This document shows positions 62,426 to 64,000 of a stretch of DNA of 64,000 nucleotides, one piece after another. Source of the stretch: Microbacterium sp. KUDC0406. Lineage in GTDB: Bacteria > Actinomycetota > Actinomycetes > Actinomycetales > Microbacteriaceae. Position 1 is the first letter of the stretch; each line of letters opens with the position of its first letter. A model generated the notes under the pieces. It had not been told where the DNA came from and ran no database searches. It was given only the letters and a program-made list of their open reading frames with translations. Where the stretch lies: assembly GCF_021582875.1 (NCBI RefSeq), contig NZ_CP091138.1, forward strand, positions 3,348,001 through 3,412,000, written 5' to 3'. The position numbers were made by a program, and so were the translations under genes.

Positions 62426-63315
62426 GCACCGACACCCTGAAGACATCCGTCGCGATCCGCGCCGTGGGCCGACGCGGCCGCCGGAGCGACAAGCCCAGAC
62501 TGCGCTGGGGCAGCCCCGGCGTGTACCTGCTCGCCGTCGTGCTGATCGCCATCTGCATCACGCCGGTGCTCTACGTGATCATCGGCGGCTTCCGCAGCAA
62601 CTCGCAGATCACCCTCGATCCGTCCGGCTGGCCCAGCCCGTGGGAGCTGGACAACTACGGCTCCGTGCTCTCCAGCAGCGAGTTCTGGACGGCGATGCTG
62701 AACTCCACGATCTCGGCGGTCGGCACGACCGTCGGCGCGGTGGTGCTGGGCGTGATGGCGAGCTACGTCATCGCCCGGTACGACTTCGGCGGCAAGGGTC
62801 TGATGTACGCCGTCTTCGCCGCCGGACTGATGTTCCCCATCACCGTCGCGATCACGCCGCTGTACCTGCTGATCCGCAACCTCGGGCTGGTGAACAGCCT
62901 GGCCGGCATCATCCTGCCGCAGATCGCGTTCGCCCTGCCCGTCACCATCATCATCCTGGTGCCGTTCCTGAAGGCGATCCCCGACGAGCTCGAGGAGGCG
63001 GCGGCCATCGACGGCGCTTCGCGCCTGGGCTTCTTCTGGCGGATGGTGATCCCGCTGAGCCTGCCCGGGGTGATCACCGTCGGCATCCTCGCCTTCGTCG
63101 GCGCGTGGAACGGGTACATGCTGCCGCTGTTCATCCTGGCCGACCAGAACCTGTTCACCCTGCCGCTGGGCGTGCAGAACTTCGCCTCGCAGTACTCGGT
63201 CGACACGGCCAAGGTGCTCGCGTACACCTCGCTCTCGATGCTCCCGGCGCTGGTGTTCTTCAGCCTGTTCGAGCGCCGCATCGTCGGCGGTCTGACCGGA
63301 GCGGTGAAGGGGTGA
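62422..63315 (+). CDS. CUT1 ABC permease (BxlG-like)
   Basis: This 297-residue MalG-type permease has six helices, the loop DELEEAAAIDGASRLGFFWRMVIPLSLPG and the ending GGLTGAVKG. The start is GTG 62422, overlapping the MalF-type stop. Its stop overlaps the GH3 start (TGATG). The ATPase is missing, as usual for MsiK-dependent actinobacterial importers. Confidence 0.92.
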   Translation: MSTDTLKTSVAIRAVGRRGRRSDKPRLRWGSPGVYLLAVVLIAICITPVLYVIIGGFRSNSQITLDPSGWPSPWELDNYGSVLSSSEFWTAMLNSTISAVGTTVGAVVLGVMASYVIARYDFGGKGLMYAVFAAGLMFPITVAITPLYLLIRNLGLVNSLAGIILPQIAFALPVTIIILVPFLKAIPDELEEAAAIDGASRLGFFWRMVIPLSLPGVITVGILAFVGAWNGYMLPLFILADQNLFTLPLGVQNFASQYSVDTAKVLAYTSLSMLPALVFFSLFERRIVGGLTGAVKG

Positions 63316-64000
63316 TGACGACCTTGCCCGGTACGACCACGGAGATCTTCGCCATGACTTCCGAGATCCCCGCCTTCCCGGCCGCGTCGCCGCGCGTGCG
63401 TGCGCTGCTGGCCGAGATGACGCTGGAGGAGAAGGCCGCGCAGCTGGTGGGCTACTGGCTCGACCAGGGCGGTGAGGTCGTGGCTCCTCTGCAGAACGAG
63501 ATGGCACGGTCAGACGGTGCGCTCGCCGAGATCACCCGGCACGGCATCGGCCATTACACCCGCGTGTACGGCACCCGGCCGGTCGACCCCGTGGAGCGCG
63601 CGGCCTGGCTGTGGCAGGAGCAGCGCCGGCTGCGCAGCGAGACCCGGCTCGGCATCCCCGCACTGGTGCACGAGGAGTGCCTGACCGGCCTCGCGGCCTG
63701 GAAGGCGGCGACGTTCCCCACGCCGCTGGCCTGGGGTGCCTCCTTCGACCCCGAGCTCGTGGCCGAGATGGGCGCGCTGATCGGCGAGTCGATGCGCGCT
63801 CTCGGCATCCATCAGGGCCTGGCTCCGGTGCTCGACGTCGTCCGCGACCCCCGGTGGGGCCGCGTCGACGAGTGCATCGGCGAGGACCCCTACCTGGTCG
63901 GCACGGTGGGCACCGCCTATGTGCAGGGACTGCAGTCCGCGGGTGTGCACGCCACCCTGAAGCACTTCCTGGGCTATTCGGGCTCGCGCGCCGGTCGCAA
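63315..64000 (+). CDS. GH3 glycosidase (probable beta-xylosidase), cut by window edge
   Basis: The visible 228 residues are the N-terminal GH3 barrel: MTLEEKAAQLVGYWLDQGG, RLGIPALVHEECLTGLAAWKAATFPTPLAWGASFDPELV, LGIHQGLAPVLDVVRDPRWGRVDECIGEDPYLVG and HATLKHFLGYSGSRAGR. HEECLTG and the KHF block match GH3 beta-xylosidases such as BxlA. No signal peptide is seen, so it would act on imported xylooligosaccharides. ATG 63315 is coupled to the permease; ATG 63354, after GGAGA, is an alternative. Confidence 0.88.
   Translation, partial: MTTLPGTTTEIFAMTSEIPAFPAASPRVRALLAEMTLEEKAAQLVGYWLDQGGEVVAPLQNEMARSDGALAEITRHGIGHYTRVYGTRPVDPVERAAWLWQEQRRLRSETRLGIPALVHEECLTGLAAWKAATFPTPLAWGASFDPELVAEMGALIGESMRALGIHQGLAPVLDVVRDPRWGRVDECIGEDPYLVGTVGTAYVQGLQSAGVHATLKHFLGYSGSRAGR

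Noticed and set aside
1..64000. tRNA, rRNA, integrase, transposase or phage genes
   Set aside because: I looked for tRNA-like ends, rRNA sequence and recombinase motifs and saw none, so I do not call any mobile island.

Overview
The window is high-GC bacterial DNA (roughly 70% G+C by eye) with dense, short-gapped operons and many 4-bp ATGA or 1-bp TGATG overlaps. The gene set fits an actinobacterium, most likely a Microbacteriaceae member such as Microbacterium: MocR and FadR-type regulators, DUF4407, a Cds1-like cysteine desulfhydrase, a BxlEFG-type xylooligosaccharide importer and FucU. No rRNA, tRNA, CRISPR array, phage gene or transposase was seen. The window is essentially a chain of sugar-uptake and sugar-catabolism islands, each with its own regulator.

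Layout. 1-10.4 kb: partial lipoprotein, MocR regulator, flavodoxin-fold oxidoreductase with divergent TetR gene, SixA phosphatase, DUF4407 membrane protein, aldo/keto reductase, then a DUF4956 / VTC / Cthe_2159-type lipoprotein operon. 10.4-17.1 kb: a five-gene minus-strand operon (class V aminotransferase, sugar-type ABC binding protein, two permeases, FAD-linked 2-hydroxyacid oxidase) divergent from a FadR-type GntR gene, with two TTGTNNNACAA sites between them. 17.1-21.3 kb: ACT protein, Cds1, VOC protein, and a rbsK-rbsD-gntR ribose operon. 21.4-30.9 kb: a SorC regulator beside lipoyl E2 and fused TPP E1 genes, and divergently an FGGY kinase with an ABC importer; both promoters carry a CTCATRTGAGC palindrome.

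30.9-40.3 kb holds a complete non-phosphorylating L-fucose pathway: FucU mutarotase, aldo/keto reductase (fucose dehydrogenase), lactonase, L-fuconate dehydratase, SDR dehydrogenase and FAH-family hydrolase, giving pyruvate and lactate. A sulfatase and a GntR regulator with recurring ACATCGGATGT-like sites accompany it. 40.3-50.2 kb: a sugar epimerase, an RbsABC importer, and an uncharacterised set (cupin isomerase, FGGY kinase, 2-hydroxyacid dehydrogenase, shikimate-dehydrogenase-like protein, phosphotriesterase-like lactonase). 50.2-56 kb: membrane protein, EamA exporter, HEPN/MNT toxin-antitoxin pair, and gntR-prpD-prpB for methylcitrate breakdown. 56-64 kb: xylB, xylA, a LacI regulator, a xylooligosaccharide-type ABC importer and a GH3 glycosidase running off the end.

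Two window-wide features matter. First, about a dozen genes are broken by single frameshifts, often at G/C homopolymers; this density points to uncorrected sequencing indels rather than gene decay. Second, the 7-mer GGATGCC/GGCATCC is strongly over-represented on both strands. Several families of short palindromic repeats sit between genes, and two of them have been read into proteins.
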